Source: Methylococcus mesophilus
GTDB taxonomy: Bacteria; Pseudomonadota; Gammaproteobacteria; Methylococcales; Methylococcaceae
Length of the DNA: 64,000 nt
Assembly (NCBI RefSeq): GCF_026247885.1
Contig: NZ_CP110921.1
Coordinates: 806,001 to 870,000 of the forward strand
Reading direction: 5' to 3'
Both the position numbers and the translations under genes were made by a program. Each line of letters starts with the position of its first letter. Position 1 is the stretch's first letter. A model generated the notes under the pieces. The model searched no databases. It had not been told where the DNA came from and was given only the letters and a program-made list of their open reading frames with translations. Below are positions 62,772-64,000 of this stretch, one piece after another.

Positions 62772-63349
62772 TTTGCAGGCGGCGCATCGTTATCACTCCT
62801 GGGCTCGGGATTCCGGTTAGGTTCGATCGACATTCTGGGGCAATATCTTAAACCGCGCCTCATGTGGTGAGGGACAGGGAGCTGGAGCCCTCTCCTTGCA
62901 CGTAAGTCTTGCGAGGATGGGTGATATAGGATTGCGCGCTTTTTCTAACGCGGGGGGCAGATTCGGTACCGGTCGCAGTGCAATGATGTATACCATTGAG
63001 CCTGTCTCCCGATCGTTTCTTCTCGACCAATGAGATATAAAAATGACTACGACATCATGGGGTTAAACGGAAAATACCACCACAGAGGGAATCAAGAAGG
63101 CTTACCACCAGGCGATTGACGACATCTTTCTATGGTCCGGCCGGAGTTTTTTTGGACGCGTTTTGGGGTCAATCATTGTGTCTGAGAGAGGAGCGGAAAA
63201 TGCGTAAGAAATCTGACGTCCTTGGGAGTTGCGGCAGATTCGCTATACTATAGCCTTACGCTAAGCGACTATTTTTCGTACAACGTATTTGAGCCGGGCC
63301 CGTCAGGATAGTTGGACTTGGCTCTTTGCCGGACTTAACAGGGGGAGCA
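62772..63349. other. Non-coding stretch between the IS630 element and the ice-binding gene
   Basis: About 580 bp. Mixed composition with several stop codons in every frame; a short frame near 63050-63190 (EGIKKAYHQAIDDIFLW) looks like a decayed gene remnant. A candidate promoter lies at 63222-63249. Confidence 0.4.
63222..63249 (+). promoter_or_regulatory. Candidate sigma-70 promoter for the ice-binding gene
   Basis: TTGGGA (63222-63227) and TATACT (63244-63249) separated by 16 bases, about 100 bp before the ATG at 63350. Both hexamers are close to consensus; no functional evidence. Confidence 0.35.
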
Positions 63350-64000
63350 ATGAACAAATTGAAATACAATGCCTTGGGTGTCTGGGCAAGCGTGGGATTC
63401 GCCATGCTTCTTGCATCGGTGCAAACCGGCGCAGCCGTGGCCGCGACGGCGCCCCCCCTGGGCGTGGCGCAAAGTTTCGCAGTCCTCGGCGGCTCGACGG
63501 TGACCAACACCGGCCCGACCGCCGTCACCGGCGATCTGGGGGTCAGCCCCGGTTCCGCAATCACCGGCTTTCCGCCGGGGAGCGTGACCGGAACCGTACA
63601 CGCGGCTGATGCGGTGGCGCTCACGGCACAAAACGACGTTACCACGGCGTACAACACGCTCGCGGGCGAGGGGGTTAATGTCGACTTGACGGGCGTAGAT
63701 TTGGGAGGGCTCACGCTGACTCCTGGCGTCTATCATTTTGCGACGTCGGCGCAGTTGACTGGGACGCTCACTCTCGACGCGCAGAACGACCCGGACGCGG
63801 TATTCGTTTTCCAAATGGGCAGCACGCTCACGACCGCCAGCAACTCCGCGGTTGTTTTGATCAATGGCGCTCAAAATTGCAACGTGTTCTGGCAAGTCGG
63901 TAGCTCGGCGACTCTCGGTACCACCACTGCGTTCGCGGGAAACATTCTCTCGCTAGCAAGTATTACACTGACCACTGGCGCAACCCTGTCTGGCAGAGCC
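63350..64000 (+). CDS. DUF3494 ice-binding-like secreted protein (runs off the right edge)
   Basis: 217 codons open to the window edge from ATG at 63350, with GGGGGAG just upstream. A signal peptide (GVWASVGFAMLLASVQTGAA) is followed by the DUF3494 start: SFAVLGGSTVTNTGPTAVTG, DLGVSPGSAITGFPPG, then TPGVYHFATSAQLTGTLTLD, DAVFVFQMGSTLTT, and NVFWQVGSSATLGTTTAFAG, the repeats that form the ice-binding beta-helix. Domains of this family are about 200-230 residues, so this is nearly complete; the C-terminus may carry a sorting or adhesion part. In non-cold organisms such proteins may serve in surface adhesion; that is speculation. Confidence 0.88.
   Translation, partial: MNKLKYNALGVWASVGFAMLLASVQTGAAVAATAPPLGVAQSFAVLGGSTVTNTGPTAVTGDLGVSPGSAITGFPPGSVTGTVHAADAVALTAQNDVTTAYNTLAGEGVNVDLTGVDLGGLTLTPGVYHFATSAQLTGTLTLDAQNDPDAVFVFQMGSTLTTASNSAVVLINGAQNCNVFWQVGSSATLGTTTAFAGNILSLASITLTTGATLSGRA

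Overview
The window looks like the chromosome of a high-GC gammaproteobacterial (type I) methanotroph, most likely of the Methylococcus kind. Three things point there. A pyrophosphate-dependent phosphofructokinase sits in one operon with a proton-pumping pyrophosphatase, an arrangement known from Methylococcus. Genes tied to the tetrahydromethanopterin/methanofuran C1 pathway form a tight block (dihydropteroate-synthase-like protein, DUF447 protein, MfnB). Ordinary proteobacterial housekeeping genes (argH, pgi, pyrD, ubiX, prlC) lie around them. No methane or methanol oxidation gene is in view, so the assignment is an inference.

Bases 1-28,000 are mostly housekeeping: a truncated Tim44-like gene, two tandem secreted phosphoesterases, rubredoxin, oligopeptidase A, the pfp-hppA operon, a CBS/DUF21 membrane protein, a histidine phosphatase overlapping argH, pgi, a very large CheB-like/CheR/PAS/GGDEF/EAL fusion, the C1-cofactor block, pyrD with a small VOC gene, ubiX, and an RND metal-efflux pump without its usual partners. 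Two families of short dispersed repeats sit in and between these genes. One is a 21-bp unit that has entered two reading frames. The other is a palindromic element with a compensated base-pair change.

Bases 28,142-36,886 are one gene for a 2,914-residue iterative polyketide synthase. Its order resembles enediyne/polyene synthases (KS-AT-ACP-KR-DH-PPTase), but two GAF sensory domains lie between AT and the carrier proteins, the carrier domain is doubled, and two CalE7-like hot-dog thioesterase domains are fused to the C-terminus. No enediyne accessory genes flank it. It is the strongest candidate for an undescribed system here. A membrane-bound PAS-GGDEF-EAL protein follows.

From 39,430 to the right edge the DNA is accessory. 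The 3' half of a tRNA-Glu gene marks an integration site and is followed by a tyrosine integrase, a toxin-antitoxin pair, an AlpA-like regulator, a primase-type zinc-finger protein and a RepA-like helicase. An IS3-family (IS407-like) element with clear ends and a 4-bp duplication has split a small cysteine-rich frame. Next come a truncated and a complete Crp/Fnr regulator, a coiled-coil protein, a 2,906-residue cyclic beta-1,2-glucan synthase, four tiny stress-type membrane or amphipathic proteins, galU (which can supply UDP-glucose to the glucan synthase), a hemolysin III protein, an IS630-family element and the start of a DUF3494 ice-binding protein. The right end of the integrated element is not visible; the model predicts an intact tRNA-Glu gene beyond the window.
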